Of a stretch of DNA of 64,000 nucleotides, positions 25,243 through 34,020 are shown in pieces. The stretch lies in contig JBEHYN010000008.1 in the NCBI GenBank assembly GCA_048498155.1, forward strand, positions 1 through 64,000. Direction: 5' to 3'. This stretch comes from BOG-938 sp048498155 (GTDB taxonomy: Bacteria > Pseudomonadota > Alphaproteobacteria > Caulobacterales > Caulobacteraceae). Made by a program: the position numbers and the translations under genes. The notes beneath the pieces were generated by a model. That model ran no database searches. It was not told the origin of the DNA and worked only from the letters and a program-made list of their open reading frames with translations. Every line of letters begins with the position of its first letter. The stretch's first letter is position 1.

Positions 25243-26091
25243 ATGACCACCCCCCCGCGTTTCGCCACCTATTTCCACATACACCTGGTCTCGGACTCCA
25301 CCGGCGAGACCTTGAACGCCATGGCCAAGGCGGTGTGCGCCCGTTTCGACAACGTCCTGCCCATCGAGCACATCTACGCCCTGATGCGCTCCGAACGGCA
25401 GCTGGAACGGGTTCTGCGCGAAATTGAAGACGCTCCCGGCGTGGTGATGCACACCATTGTCGACAAGGAACTGCGAGCGGGGCTTGAGCGCGGTTGCCGT
25501 GAACTGGACCTGGCCTGCGTAGCGGCCCTCGATCCGCTCGTTTCTACCCTCGCCCGCTATCTCGGCGCGACCCTCTCCAAGCGGGTCGGAGCACAACACG
25601 CGCTGGATGCGGATTATTTCGAACGGATTGAGGCGCTCAATTACGCTATGGCCCACGATGACGGGCAGCAGACGCCGGATCTTGAACAGGCCGATGTGGT
25701 GCTGGTCGGGGTCAGCCGTACGTCAAAAACACCTACCTGCATCTACTTGGCCCACCGCGGCGTGCGGGCCGCCAATGTACCGCTGGTTCCCGGTGCGGAA
25801 CCGCCGCCGCAGCTATTCAATCTGCGCCGCCCCATTGTCGTGGGGCTAATCCTATCGCCGGACCGCTTGATCCAGATTCGCCGCAACCGCCTCCTCAGCC
25901 TCAACGAGCAGCGTGAAAGCAGCTATATCGAAGGCGATTCCGTGCGCGAGGAGATCATCCGCGCGCGTCGCCTGTTTGAGCGCCAGGGCTGGCCGGTGAT
26001 TGACGTCAGCCGCCGCTCGGTCGAGGAAACCGCTGCGGCCGTGATCAACTTGCTCAACGCCGCGCGCAGCAAACCCCAGACGGCGGGCTAG
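25243..26091 (+). CDS. ppsR: PEP synthetase/PPDK regulatory protein (DUF299 kinase-pyrophosphorylase)
   Basis: Bifunctional ADP-dependent kinase and phosphate-dependent pyrophosphorylase that controls pyruvate phosphate dikinase or PEP synthetase by threonine phosphorylation. 282 residues; N-terminal FHIHLVSDSTGETLNAMAKAV and the P-loop-like VLVGVSRTSKTPTCIYLAHRG are the family signatures. ATG 25243 gives the conserved start. It is the first gene to the right of the origin and leads the operon ppsR-maf-aroE-coaE-dnaQ, with only three bases before maf. Which target enzyme it controls here is not visible in the window. Confidence 0.93.
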   Translation: MTTPPRFATYFHIHLVSDSTGETLNAMAKAVCARFDNVLPIEHIYALMRSERQLERVLREIEDAPGVVMHTIVDKELRAGLERGCRELDLACVAALDPLVSTLARYLGATLSKRVGAQHALDADYFERIEALNYAMAHDDGQQTPDLEQADVVLVGVSRTSKTPTCIYLAHRGVRAANVPLVPGAEPPPQLFNLRRPIVVGLILSPDRLIQIRRNRLLSLNEQRESSYIEGDSVREEIIRARRLFERQGWPVIDVSRRSVEETAAAVINLLNAARSKPQTAG

Positions 26092-26094
26092 AGC

Positions 26095-26691
26095 ATGTCC
26101 AGCCCAATCACTCTGGCGTCGCAGAGCGTCGCTCGCGCCCAACTGCTGACAGCCGCCGGTGTGACATTCACCACCCAGTCGGCCGGCGTGGACGAGCTCG
26201 CGGTCAAACAGGCCTTGCTGGCCGAAGGCCACGGCCCGCGCGACATTGCCGACGCCTTGGCTGAAGCTAAGGCGATCAAGGTCTCGCGCCGCCAGCCGGG
26301 GTTGGTGATCGGCGCGGACCAGACGCTGGATTTCGATGGCGTCCTGGTCGACAAGGCCGAAGATTTGGACGGGGCGCGTCAAAGGTTGACGACCCTGCGG
26401 GGCAAGACCCACAGTCTCCACAGCGCAGTGGTTATTGCCCGAGATGGCGTGGCCGTCTGGCGGACCCTGTCCAGCCCCACCATGACCATGCGCCCGTTCT
26501 CGGACATATTCCTGGATGGCTATTTGCAGCGAAACGCCGACGCGGCGCTGTCTTGCGTCGGCGGCTACGCGCTGGAAGGCGAGGGAGCGCAACTGTTCAG
26601 TCGGATCGAGGGGGACTACTTCGCTGTGCTTGGCCTGCCCCTACTCGGCGTGCTCGACTACCTACGGCTGCAGGGGGCGCTTCCCTCATGA
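26095..26691 (+). CDS. maf: Maf-family nucleotide pyrophosphatase
   Basis: House-cleaning enzyme that hydrolyses non-canonical or excess nucleoside triphosphates. 198 residues; the N-terminal ITLASQSVARAQLLTAAGV carries the SxSxxR-type substrate motif, VIGADQTLDFDG the catalytic acid region, and VGGYALEGEGAQLFSRIEGDYFAVLGLPL the C-terminal signature. The last bases overlap aroE as ATGA. Which subfamily (YhdE dTTP/UTP type or YceF type) cannot be decided with confidence. Confidence 0.92.
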   Translation: MSSPITLASQSVARAQLLTAAGVTFTTQSAGVDELAVKQALLAEGHGPRDIADALAEAKAIKVSRRQPGLVIGADQTLDFDGVLVDKAEDLDGARQRLTTLRGKTHSLHSAVVIARDGVAVWRTLSSPTMTMRPFSDIFLDGYLQRNADAALSCVGGYALEGEGAQLFSRIEGDYFAVLGLPLLGVLDYLRLQGALPS

Positions 26692-27518
26692 GCACGGGAC
26701 CGATGCGCGCGGGGGTGATCGGCCACCCCATCAGCCATTCGCTAAGCCCGCGCATCCACCGGGCCTGGATTGCGGCCAGGGGCCTTGACGCAAGCTACGA
26801 CGCCTTCGACGTGGCGCCTGACGCCCTGAAGGCGTTTGTCGAACGTCACCGCGGCGGCGGGATACTGCGTGGGGTCAACGTCACGATTCCGCACAAGGAA
26901 GACGCCCTAGCCCTAGCCGACGTCGCCAACGACGCCGCATCCCGCGCCGGCGCGGCCAATGTGCTGCTGTTTCGGCCGGACGGCATGGTTGAAGCCCGCA
27001 ACACGGATGGCCATGGCCTGCTCGAAGCGTTCAGGATCAAAATACCGGACTTTGACCCCAAGACCTGCCGGGTGGAAATCCTTGGCGCCAGCGGCGCCGC
27101 TCGAGGCGCTGTCGCCGCCTTTGTAGCGCAGGGCAATACCCATATCATTATTGCCAATCGAACCGACGAAAAGGCGCAAGCCTTGGCCAAGGCGTTCGGC
27201 GTCGCCACCCAACCCTGGGCCAACCCCAAGATATCCCCGGGCACGGAAGTCGTCATAAACGCCACCAGCATGGGTCTGGGCGGCACGCCCAGCCCCATGC
27301 TGCAATGGCCGCCGCCCAGCGGCCCAGGCGTGGCGCTGGACATGGTCTATAATGCGCCGGGCTTCCTCGCTGACGCCCAACGTATGGGATGGAAGACAGT
27401 CGACGGCGTGGAAATGCTCATCGGCCAAGCCGCGCCCTCATTTGAGGCGTTCTTCGATGCGCCGCCGCCCGAAAACTACCGGACGCTGGCGCTGGCCGCC
27501 CTTGAGGCGCCCCCATGA
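26688..27518 (+). CDS. aroE: shikimate dehydrogenase
   Basis: NADP-dependent reduction of 3-dehydroshikimate in aromatic amino-acid synthesis. 276 residues from ATG 26688. Shikimate-binding block GVIGHPISHSLSPRIH, catalytic Lys in NVTIPHKEDAL, NTDGHGLLEAF, the nucleotide motif ILGASGAARGAVAAFVAQG, and VINATSMGLGG are all present. It overlaps both neighbours by four bases, so it is firmly within the operon. The open frame upstream of 26688 lies over maf and is not used. Confidence 0.95.
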   Translation: MSTGPMRAGVIGHPISHSLSPRIHRAWIAARGLDASYDAFDVAPDALKAFVERHRGGGILRGVNVTIPHKEDALALADVANDAASRAGAANVLLFRPDGMVEARNTDGHGLLEAFRIKIPDFDPKTCRVEILGASGAARGAVAAFVAQGNTHIIIANRTDEKAQALAKAFGVATQPWANPKISPGTEVVINATSMGLGGTPSPMLQWPPPSGPGVALDMVYNAPGFLADAQRMGWKTVDGVEMLIGQAAPSFEAFFDAPPPENYRTLALAALEAPP

Positions 27519-28132
27519 TCATCCTGGGCCTGACCGGATCGATCGGCATGGGCAAGTCGACCACCGCGAGCCTGTTTCGTCAGGCCGGCGTCCCCATTTA
27601 TGACGCCGACGCCGAGGTCGCTACTCTGTATGCCAGGGGCGGCGGCGCGGTGGAGCTGGTTCAGCGGGCCTTTCCGGGCGCAGTCGGCGATGGAGCGGTG
27701 GATAGAACGCGCCTGGCCGCCGCCGTGGCCGCCGAACCAGCCGGACTGAAGCGGCTGGAGGCGATAGTCCATCCGCTTGTCCGAGCCCGTCGCGCCGCGT
27801 TTCTGGACCGCGCCCGCGCTGAGGCCGCCAAGGTGGTGGTGCTGGACATGCCCTTGCTGTTCGAGGTCGGCGCCCAGGACGCGGTTGACGCGATCGTGGT
27901 GGTTTCCGCGCCACAGGACGTTCAGCGCCGCCGGGCTCTGGCGCGGCCGGGCATGAGTCCTGAAAAGCTGGCGATGATCCTGGCTCGCCAGATTCCCGAT
28001 GCGGACAAACGCGCCCGGGCGGACTTTGTCATCGATACCTCAACGGGCCTGGACGATGCCCGCGCCGAAGTGAACCGGGTGCTTCAGATCGTCACCGCCT
28101 CCGGCTGGACACCCCCGCGCCGCCGCGCTTGA
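27515..28132 (+). CDS. coaE: dephospho-CoA kinase
   Basis: Last step of coenzyme A synthesis. 205 residues with P-loop GLTGSIGMGKSTTASLF at the N-terminus, YDADAEVA just after it, the VVLDMPLLFEVGAQDAVDAIVVV segment and a lid with RRRALARPGMSPEKLAMILARQIPDADKRARADFVIDT. Four-base overlap with aroE and, through TTGA, contact with dnaQ. Confidence 0.95.
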   Translation: MIILGLTGSIGMGKSTTASLFRQAGVPIYDADAEVATLYARGGGAVELVQRAFPGAVGDGAVDRTRLAAAVAAEPAGLKRLEAIVHPLVRARRAAFLDRARAEAAKVVVLDMPLLFEVGAQDAVDAIVVVSAPQDVQRRRALARPGMSPEKLAMILARQIPDADKRARADFVIDTSTGLDDARAEVNRVLQIVTASGWTPPRRRA

Positions 28133-28164
28133 TTTGCGGGGGCGAACGGCGCCATCACAAGATC

Positions 28165-28878
28165 ATGGCCCGCGAAATCGTCCTGGACACCGAAACCACT
28201 GGACTGGACCCCCGTCGGGGCGACCGTCTGGTGGAAATCGCCTGCATCGAACTGCAGGACCTTCTGCCGACGGGGCGGACCTTCCACCGATACGTCAATC
28301 CCGAGCGGGACATGCCCATTGAGGCGGAACGGGTGCATGGCCTCTCGGCTAAGTTCCTGGCCGACAAGCCGAGATTTCATGAACCGGATGTTTGCGAGGC
28401 GTTTATCGACTTTGTCGGCGACGCTGTGATCGTGGCGCATAACGCCGGCTTTGACCGTGGCTTCGTCAATTTCGAGCTGGAGCGCGTAGGGCGCGACACC
28501 CTGCACGAGCTGCGCTGGCTGGACACACTGGGTCTGGCCCAAAAGCGCTTCCCGGGCATGTACAATTCTCTGGACGCCCTCTGTAAGCGCTTCAAGATTT
28601 CCCTGGCCGAGCGGGAAAAGCACGGCGCCCTGATCGACGCCCGCCTCCTGGCCGAAGTTTATCTGGAGCTTCGCGGCGGCCGCGAGCGGGGACTGGAGCT
28701 GGCGCCGCAAGTCGTGCAGTCCGCCGTCGCCCAGGCAGTCCAAGCTGAATATGGCGCGCGGCCGCGCCCGCTGGCGCCCCGTTCCACAGACGATGAACGC
28801 GCGGCCCACGCCGCGTTCGTTCAGGTCAACCTTAAGGACAAGGCCTTGTGGCTTAAGCTGGGCTTGGTCACGCCCTAG
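28165..28878 (+). CDS. dnaQ: DNA polymerase III epsilon (proofreading) subunit
   Basis: 3'-5' exonuclease of the replicase. ExoI motif IVLDTETTGLDP, ExoII VAHNAGFDRGFVNFEL, and ExoIII-epsilon HGALIDARLLAEVYLEL carry the catalytic acids and His. The C-terminal tail NLKDKALWLKLGL is short and likely binds the alpha subunit. ATG 28165 gives 237 residues and the conserved MAREIVLDTETT start; a TTG at 28129 overlapping the coaE stop would add 12 residues and coupling. Last gene of the ppsR operon. Confidence 0.94.
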   Translation: MAREIVLDTETTGLDPRRGDRLVEIACIELQDLLPTGRTFHRYVNPERDMPIEAERVHGLSAKFLADKPRFHEPDVCEAFIDFVGDAVIVAHNAGFDRGFVNFELERVGRDTLHELRWLDTLGLAQKRFPGMYNSLDALCKRFKISLAEREKHGALIDARLLAEVYLELRGGRERGLELAPQVVQSAVAQAVQAEYGARPRPLAPRSTDDERAAHAAFVQVNLKDKALWLKLGLVTP

Positions 28879-28985
28879 ATCACGTTTGGCGAAAGTGTAC
28901 GCAGTTTCGCGCCGGAACGCGCCCTAACCATTTGATTTATAGCCTTTTTCAACGGGTCAGAAGATTCCATTTGACCCTGAAGGCT

Positions 28986-29477
28986 CTAGGCGTTGCCGGT
29001 CTCGCCCACTTCCGCCCTTTTTCGGGCGACATAGACCGCAGCGAAATCGATTGGCTCCAGCATCATGGGCGGAAAACCGCCGTCGGCCGTGAGGTCAGTG
29101 ACCATCCGGCGCGCGAAGGGGAACAGATAGCGGGGGCACTCAATGAGCAAGACCTGCTCAAGATCGGCTTCCGCCACCCCGGTCACTTGGAACAGCCCGC
29201 CAAACACCAGCTCCAGCTGAAACACCACCGCTTCGTCGCGTTGAGCGACCACATTCAGCTTCAGATCCAGCTCGAACAAGGCGTCGGGGCGTCCACGGGC
29301 GTTCAGCTCGACGCCCAACTCGATCTGCGGACGGGGCGCGTCGGGCTGCAACGAATCCGGCGCCCGGGGATTCTCAAAGGACAGGTCTCGAACGTACTGG
29401 GCCAAAATCCGGATGGCGGGCGGTTGGGCGGCGGGCTCAGGGTCCGCAAAGATGAAATCGGGCGCGGCGTCAGTCAT
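28986..29477 (-). CDS. secB: protein-export chaperone SecB
   Basis: Tetrameric chaperone that hands unfolded precursors to SecA. 163 residues; recognisable blocks are IRILAQYVRDLSFENPRAPDSL, IELGVELNARG, VVFQLELVFGGLFQVTGV and LIECPRYLFPFARRMVTDLTADGGFPPMMLEPIDFAAVY. I use ATG 29477; an upstream in-frame start would add 33 residues that do not look like SecB. Convergent with dnaQ across 107 bp. The divergent Tim44/mltA genes are its envelope neighbours. Confidence 0.95.
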   Translation of the reverse strand: MTDAAPDFIFADPEPAAQPPAIRILAQYVRDLSFENPRAPDSLQPDAPRPQIELGVELNARGRPDALFELDLKLNVVAQRDEAVVFQLELVFGGLFQVTGVAEADLEQVLLIECPRYLFPFARRMVTDLTADGGFPPMMLEPIDFAAVYVARKRAEVGETGNA

Positions 29478-29640
29478 GGTATTATCCCTTGCGCCGTCGT
29501 AGACGGTGTTAAGCCCCCGTCTAGGATTTATCGGCGATAAGGCGGGGCTGCTAACATGCGCGCCATGGGCGCGCAACGGCGGGACCTGGCGGACGGGGTT
29601 GAGCGTCCTATATTGGAAGAGCAGCCAACCGGGATCAGCC

Positions 29641-30249
29641 GTGCAAGTTCTCGAACTTCTTATCTTCGCCGCCCTGGCCGCCGTGGTCCTCTACCAGCTC
29701 TACGCTGTGCTGGGCCGTAAGGTGGGGCGACAGCCGGAAGACCAGCCGGAGCTGGCTCGCCGCCCGGTCGTGGTTGGCGTGATCGCCGGCCGCTCGCCGG
29801 TGGACGAGGTGGCCTTAGGGGGCCTGGGGGCCGTGCGCGCCCGCGACCCGGCGTTCGACCTCGACCATTTCTTGCAAAACGCCCGCGCCGCTTACGAGTC
29901 CATCGTGCGGGCCTTCACGGCCGGAGACCGCGCGGCGCTGCGCTCGCTGGTTTCGGCGGAGGTCATGGCGGGCTTTGAGTCCGCCATCGACGAACGCGAG
30001 GCCCAGGGTCGCAGCGAAAACGTCGAGTTCTTGCACCCGGTGCGCGCTGATGTGGAAGACTCCCAGACGGACAAAGACCTCGCCCGCATCAAAGTGCGGT
30101 TTTTGGGCGAATTCCGTAGCCGGTCCAAGGGGCCGGAGGGCGAAGCGGTCGACGACCGCCGCACCGCCGAGCTGTGGACCTTCGAGCGCCCGCTTTCCAG
30201 CCGCGAACCGAACTGGATTCTGGTCCGCGTCGAAGCCGCCCAGGCTTAG
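29641..30249 (+). CDS. Tim44-domain membrane-anchored protein
   Basis: 202 residues. An N-terminal membrane helix (VLELLIFAALAAVVLYQLYAVLG) is followed by a polar linker and a Tim44-like domain: FLQNARAAYESIVRAFTAGDRAALRSLVSAEVMAGFESAIDER and a C-terminal ELWTFERPLSSREPNWILVRVEA. The bacterial family is common in alphaproteobacteria next to secB and mltA; its role is uncertain, with envelope protein handling proposed from mitochondrial Tim44. GTG 29641 starts right at the membrane helix; the longer open frame upstream is not hydrophobic or conserved-looking. Confidence 0.85.
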   Translation: MQVLELLIFAALAAVVLYQLYAVLGRKVGRQPEDQPELARRPVVVGVIAGRSPVDEVALGGLGAVRARDPAFDLDHFLQNARAAYESIVRAFTAGDRAALRSLVSAEVMAGFESAIDEREAQGRSENVEFLHPVRADVEDSQTDKDLARIKVRFLGEFRSRSKGPEGEAVDDRRTAELWTFERPLSSREPNWILVRVEAAQA

Positions 30250-30253
30250 GTCC

Positions 30254-31492
30254 ATGCGGGGGGCTTGGTGCGCTCTGGCCCTGACCTTCGCCGTCCTGGC
30301 CCTTGAGGCTTGCGCCGGCCCACCGGCGCCCAAACTTCAAGTCGCATCCGCGCCTTCTCGGCCCGCTGTGACAACCGAGGCGCCCGCGGCGCGGCCCGCG
30401 TCCCCGCCCCCCGCGCAGTCCTTTGAACCGCCCCTACAGTTCGTCGACCTCGCCGGATGGGAGCAGGAGGACCACGCTGCCGCGCTGGACGCCTTTCGCG
30501 ACGGATGCGGCGTGGCCCGGGACGCGGCCTGGCGCGAAGTCTGCCTGCGCGCCCGCGATCTGGGCCCTCAAGACGATGTCATCTCCCGCGCCTTTCTGGA
30601 AACCAACTTCAGCCTTCAGCCCGTGGCCGACGAGGGGCTGCTGACGGGCTATTTTGCGCCTGAATACCCGGCGCGAAAGGTGCGCGGGGGCGCCTTCACC
30701 GCGCCTGTGAGGGCCAAACCCGACGATATGGTTATTTTGGACCTCAGTCCTTTCGATCCGCAGTTCCAGGGCAAGAAGGTCACCGGCCGGGTGCGCGAGG
30801 GCAAATTTGAGCCCTATCCGGCGCGCGCCATCATCGAAAAGACGCCCGACAAGAAGCCCCTGGCCTGGATGAAGCCGGAGGATCTGTTCTTCCTACAGAT
30901 CCAGGGCTCGGGCGTGCTGACATTCCCCGACGGCGAACGTCAAAAGGCGCTGTTCGCCGCCGGCAACGGGCGTCCTTTCATCGGGATCGCCACTCCCATG
31001 CGCGATAAGGGACTGTTACAGGACGCCAATACCTCCGGCGACGCGATCCGGTCCTGGCTGGCTGATCATCGGGGACCGGAGGCCGAGGCGATCATGCGCC
31101 TGAACCCCCGCTACACCTTCTTCAGCCTCGAGCCCGACGACGGCCAACAGCCGGTCGGCGCTGCGGGCGCAGCCCTCACCCCCGGCAGGGCCATCGCCGT
31201 CGACCCCTCCAAACACGCCTACGGCGCTCTTTATTGGATCAGCGCCGAAGCCCCCGCCTTGACGGGGGCCTTTCCCGTCTACCGGCGCCTGACCGTGGCG
31301 CTCGACACCGGCGGGGCGATCAAGGGCGATGTTCGCGCCGATCTCTATACGGGCCTGGGCCAAAGCGCCGGGGTGGAGGCGGGCCGGGTGCGTCACAGGT
31401 TGAAGATGGTGGCCTTCATGCCGGTGGTCGACCTGTCCATTTTGGCCCAGGGCCCTCCCCCGCGCGCCGCGCCGGTCCATCCGCGTCCATGA
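30254..31492 (+). CDS. mltA: membrane-bound lytic transglycosylase A
   Basis: Cleaves peptidoglycan glycan strands to 1,6-anhydro products. 412 residues; lipobox LEAC near residue 20 marks it as a lipoprotein, followed by a proline/alanine-rich linker. The MltA domain shows TGYFAPEYPA, FFLQIQGSGVLTFPDGE, ALFAAGNGRPFIGIA and the C-terminal catalytic-Asp (3D) region LTVALDTGGAIKGDVRADLYTG. ATG 30254 lies four bases after the Tim44 stop, and the stop overlaps smr by four bases. Confidence 0.93.
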   Translation: MRGAWCALALTFAVLALEACAGPPAPKLQVASAPSRPAVTTEAPAARPASPPPAQSFEPPLQFVDLAGWEQEDHAAALDAFRDGCGVARDAAWREVCLRARDLGPQDDVISRAFLETNFSLQPVADEGLLTGYFAPEYPARKVRGGAFTAPVRAKPDDMVILDLSPFDPQFQGKKVTGRVREGKFEPYPARAIIEKTPDKKPLAWMKPEDLFFLQIQGSGVLTFPDGERQKALFAAGNGRPFIGIATPMRDKGLLQDANTSGDAIRSWLADHRGPEAEAIMRLNPRYTFFSLEPDDGQQPVGAAGAALTPGRAIAVDPSKHAYGALYWISAEAPALTGAFPVYRRLTVALDTGGAIKGDVRADLYTGLGQSAGVEAGRVRHRLKMVAFMPVVDLSILAQGPPPRAAPVHPRP

Positions 31493-32013
31493 AACGCGGT
31501 CTGCGGCCGGAGGAGCTGAGGCTCTGGGCCATAGTCGCCGCCACGGTCCGCCCCGCCGCGGGACGCTCCACCCCCGCCGAACCCCCGCAAACCCAGGCCC
31601 AACCGTCACTTGCGCCAGTGGCTGCAACCGCCCCGCCGGGCCCGACCGCGCGGTCTAAGGCCAGACCCGGTCCCGCCGTTTCCGCCCCCGCCGACATCGA
31701 GCCAGGCCGCAAACGCCGCATCGTGCGCGAACGCGACCCCATCGACCGAACGCTCGATCTGCACGGCATGGATCAGGACCGGGCGCGGGTCGCCCTGCTG
31801 GGCTTTTTGAGCCAGGCCCAATCTCAGGGCGAGCGGGCCGTGCTGGTCATTACCGGCAAGGGCTCACGCGGCGACGGCGTCCTGCGCCGCCACACGCCCG
31901 ACTGGCTCGCCGACCCGTCCCTGCGCCCGGTCGTCGCCGGCTGGTCCTTCGCCCACCGCCGCCACGGCGGCGAGGGCGCGATCTATGTGGCCCTGAAGCG
32001 GCCACGTACATAA
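31489..32013 (+). CDS. Smr/MutS2-like domain protein
   Basis: 174 residues: a disordered Pro/Ala-rich N-terminal half and a C-terminal Smr domain with both hallmarks, LDLHGMDQDRAR and VITGKGSRGDGVLRR, plus SFAHRRHGGEGAIYVALKR. Stand-alone Smr domains act as nucleases or nucleic-acid binders; substrate unknown. Overlaps mltA by four bases (ATGA). A palindromic element directly after the stop separates it from the convergent hisE. Confidence 0.9.
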   Translation: MKRGLRPEELRLWAIVAATVRPAAGRSTPAEPPQTQAQPSLAPVAATAPPGPTARSKARPGPAVSAPADIEPGRKRRIVRERDPIDRTLDLHGMDQDRARVALLGFLSQAQSQGERAVLVITGKGSRGDGVLRRHTPDWLADPSLRPVVAGWSFAHRRHGGEGAIYVALKRPRT

Positions 32014-32047
32014 TCCGCTCATCCCGGCCTTCGCCGAGACGAGCGGA
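32014..32047. terminator. palindrome between smr and hisE (REP-like core)
   Basis: TCCGCTCATCCCGGC, a CTTC loop, then GCCGAGACGAGCGGA form a hairpin with two mismatches, placed between two convergent stop codons. The TCCGCTCATCCC core recurs at 32394, 55100 and 60341, so this is a short member of the dispersed palindromic family here acting as a bidirectional terminator. Confidence 0.65.
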
Positions 32048-32049
32048 AA

Positions 32050-32394
32050 CTAAATGGACCGCGACGCCTTCTCGTCCAGGCCCGAGCGGCCTTCGCGCGC
32101 TTCCAGCTTGGCGGCGACCTTGTCCAGGTCGACGCCCGACCCGGCCAGCAACACCAGCCAGTGGTAGATCAGGTCGGCGCTTTCGGCGGCGACGGCGCTT
32201 TTATCGTGGGACGCGGCGGCGATTACCGTTTCCACCGCCTCCTCGCCGAATTTCTTGGCTTGGCGCTCGACGCCCTCGCTCAAAAGCATGGCGGTATAGG
32301 AGCTTTCGGGGTCAGCGCCCTTTCGCGCCTCGATCACGGCGGCCAGGCGGTCGAGGACTTCGGAAAAACGGCTCAAGCGGGTCATCCTTTTCAT
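32050..32394 (-). CDS. hisE: phosphoribosyl-ATP pyrophosphatase
   Basis: Second step of histidine synthesis. 114 residues of the all-alpha MazG-like fold: LDRLAAVIEARKGADPESSYTAMLLSEGVERQAKKFGEEAVETVIAAA holds the metal-binding acidic EExxE-type cluster (KFGEEAVE) and DLIYHWLVLLAGSGVD follows. Separate from hisI, as in many alphaproteobacteria. Start is ATG 32394 or ATG 32385; the 97-bp repeat fills the whole gap to hisF and abuts the first ATG, and its GAGCGG end could serve as Shine-Dalgarno for the second. Confidence 0.93.
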   Translation of the reverse strand: MKRMTRLSRFSEVLDRLAAVIEARKGADPESSYTAMLLSEGVERQAKKFGEEAVETVIAAASHDKSAVAAESADLIYHWLVLLAGSGVDLDKVAAKLEAREGRSGLDEKASRSI

Positions 32395-32491
32395 CCGCTC
32401 ATCCCCCGTGGAGGCGGGGGACCCAGGACTGTCCAGCTTGGCGGGGGCCCAACAAAAAGCCTGGATCCCCGCCTTCGCGGGGATGAGCGGG
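32394..32491. repeat. 97-bp REP-like palindromic element in the hisF-hisE gap
   Basis: Outer arms CCGCTCATCCCC and GGGGATGAGCGG enclose two sub-hairpins (CCCCCGTGGAGGCGGGGG and CCCCGCCTTCGCGGGG) joined by an ACCCAGG...CCTGGATC pair. A copy of nearly the same length and plan lies at 55100-55196. It occupies the intercistronic gap of the his operon. Confidence 0.8.
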
Positions 32492-32499
32492 GTTTAAAT

Positions 32500-33264
32500 C
32501 TAACTCAACCGCACCGGAAGGCCTGCGTCCAGCATGGCCTGTTTGGCCTCGCCCACGCTGATCTCGCCGAAGTGGAAGATCGAGGCGGCCAAGACCGCGT
32601 CCGCGCCGCCCTCTTTCACCGCTTCGACCAGGTGTCCGGCCGATCCCGCGCCACCGGAGGCGATCACCGGCACGCTGACCGCCTCGGACACCGCCCGCAG
32701 CAGGGACACATCGTAGCCCGACTTGGCGCCGTCGCGGTCCATGGAGGTGAGCAGGATTTCGCCCGCGCCCAACTCCACCCCCCGCACCGCCCAGTCGACC
32801 ACGTCCATCCCCGTTCCCTTGCGTCCGCCGTAGGTGAAAACCTCCCAGCCGTCCCTGGCGGCTGCGTGCTTGGCGTCGATAGCCAGGACCACCGCCTGGG
32901 CGCCGAAGGCGTCGGCCGCCGCGCTGATCAGTTCGGGCGTTTCGACCGCGGCGGTGTTGATCGAGACCTTGTCGGCGCCCGCGCGCAGGATGCGCCGGGC
33001 GTCCTCAACCGTCCGTACGCCGCCGCCTACGCCCAGCGGCATGAAACAGACGTCCGCCGTTCGGGCGATGACGTCGAGAATAGCGCCCCGGCCCTCGTGG
33101 CTGGCGGTAATGTCGAGGAACATCAGCTCGTCCGCCCCGGCTGCGTCATAGGCCCGGGCTTGCTCCACCGGATCGCCGGCGTCGCGCAACTCCAGGAACT
33201 GCACGCCCTTGACCACCCGGCCGTCCTTGACGTCGAGGCAGGGAATGACGCGGACTTTCAGCAC
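32500..33264 (-). CDS. hisF: imidazole glycerol-phosphate synthase, cyclase subunit
   Basis: (beta/alpha)8 barrel that uses ammonia from HisH to form IGP and AICAR. VRVIPCLDVKDGRVVKG holds the catalytic Asp near residue 11, the second catalytic Asp region is QAVVLAIDAKHAA with LTSMDRDGAKSGYD following, and VIASGGAGSAGHLVEAV is a phosphate-binding turn. 254 residues. Its GTG start follows the hisA TAG with no gap. Confidence 0.96.
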   Translation of the reverse strand: MLKVRVIPCLDVKDGRVVKGVQFLELRDAGDPVEQARAYDAAGADELMFLDITASHEGRGAILDVIARTADVCFMPLGVGGGVRTVEDARRILRAGADKVSINTAAVETPELISAAADAFGAQAVVLAIDAKHAAARDGWEVFTYGGRKGTGMDVVDWAVRGVELGAGEILLTSMDRDGAKSGYDVSLLRAVSEAVSVPVIASGGAGSAGHLVEAVKEGGADAVLAASIFHFGEISVGEAKQAMLDAGLPVRLS

Positions 33265-34020
33265 CTAAGCGACCCCTGCGGGCGCGGCCTTGCGGGCGGC
33301 GGCAAGGGCCTCGGCGGGGCGCAGGGCGCCGGTATAGAGCGCGCGGCCCAGGATGGCGCCGGCGATGCGGGCGCCCGGACGCGCCTTGAGCAACTCGATG
33401 TCGCGCACCGAGGCCACCCCGCCGGAGGCGATCACCGGAATGGACACCGCGTCGGCCAGGGCGCCGACCGCATCGACATTGACTCCGGTCAGGGCGCCGT
33501 CGCGGCTGATGTCGGTGATGATCAGGGCGGCCACGCCCGCGTCCTCGAACCGGCGGCCCAGCTCGATTGGGCTGAGTTCGGAGGTTTCGACCCAGCCTTC
33601 CACCGCGACCTTGCCGTCCTTGACGTCGACCGCCACGGCGATCTGCTCGGCGTATTGATTGGCCGCCCGCTTGACCAGAGCCGGGTCACGCACGGCCACG
33701 GTGCCGAGCACCACGCGGCTGACGCCGGCCTCCAGCCAGTTTTCGATGGCCTCTAGGGTGCGCACGCCGCCGCCCAGTTGAACCGGTAGCGACACCGCTT
33801 CCAGAATCTCAGCCACGGCGGCGGCATTGACCGCGCGGCCCTCAATGGCGCCGTTCAGGTCCACCACATGCAGCCAGTCAAAGCCGGCTGCGGCGAACTG
33901 TTCGGCCTGGTTGGCCGGGCTGGCGTTGAACACCGTGGCCTTGTCCATGTCGCCATGCAGTAGGCGCACGCACTGGCCGTCCTTTAGATCGATCGCGGGA
34001 TAGAGGATCACGGCCGCCAC
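33265..34020 (-). CDS. hisA: ProFAR isomerase
   Basis: Isomerises ProFAR to PRFAR; barrel paralogue of HisF. ILYPAIDLKDGQCVRLLHGDMDKATVF with the catalytic Asp, LQLGGGVRTLEAIENWLEAGVSRVVLGT, IITDISRDGALTGVNVD and VIASGGVASVRDIELL are the paired phosphate motifs and second Asp. 251 residues; overlaps hisH by 13 bases and touches hisF. Confidence 0.96.
   Translation of the reverse strand: MAAVILYPAIDLKDGQCVRLLHGDMDKATVFNASPANQAEQFAAAGFDWLHVVDLNGAIEGRAVNAAAVAEILEAVSLPVQLGGGVRTLEAIENWLEAGVSRVVLGTVAVRDPALVKRAANQYAEQIAVAVDVKDGKVAVEGWVETSELSPIELGRRFEDAGVAALIITDISRDGALTGVNVDAVGALADAVSIPVIASGGVASVRDIELLKARPGARIAGAILGRALYTGALRPAEALAAARKAAPAGVA

Noticed and set aside
32161..33756. 531-codon plus-strand frame across hisE, hisF and hisA
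   Set aside because: It is the antisense shadow of three his genes; composition is Gly/His/Arg/Val rich with no recognisable domain.
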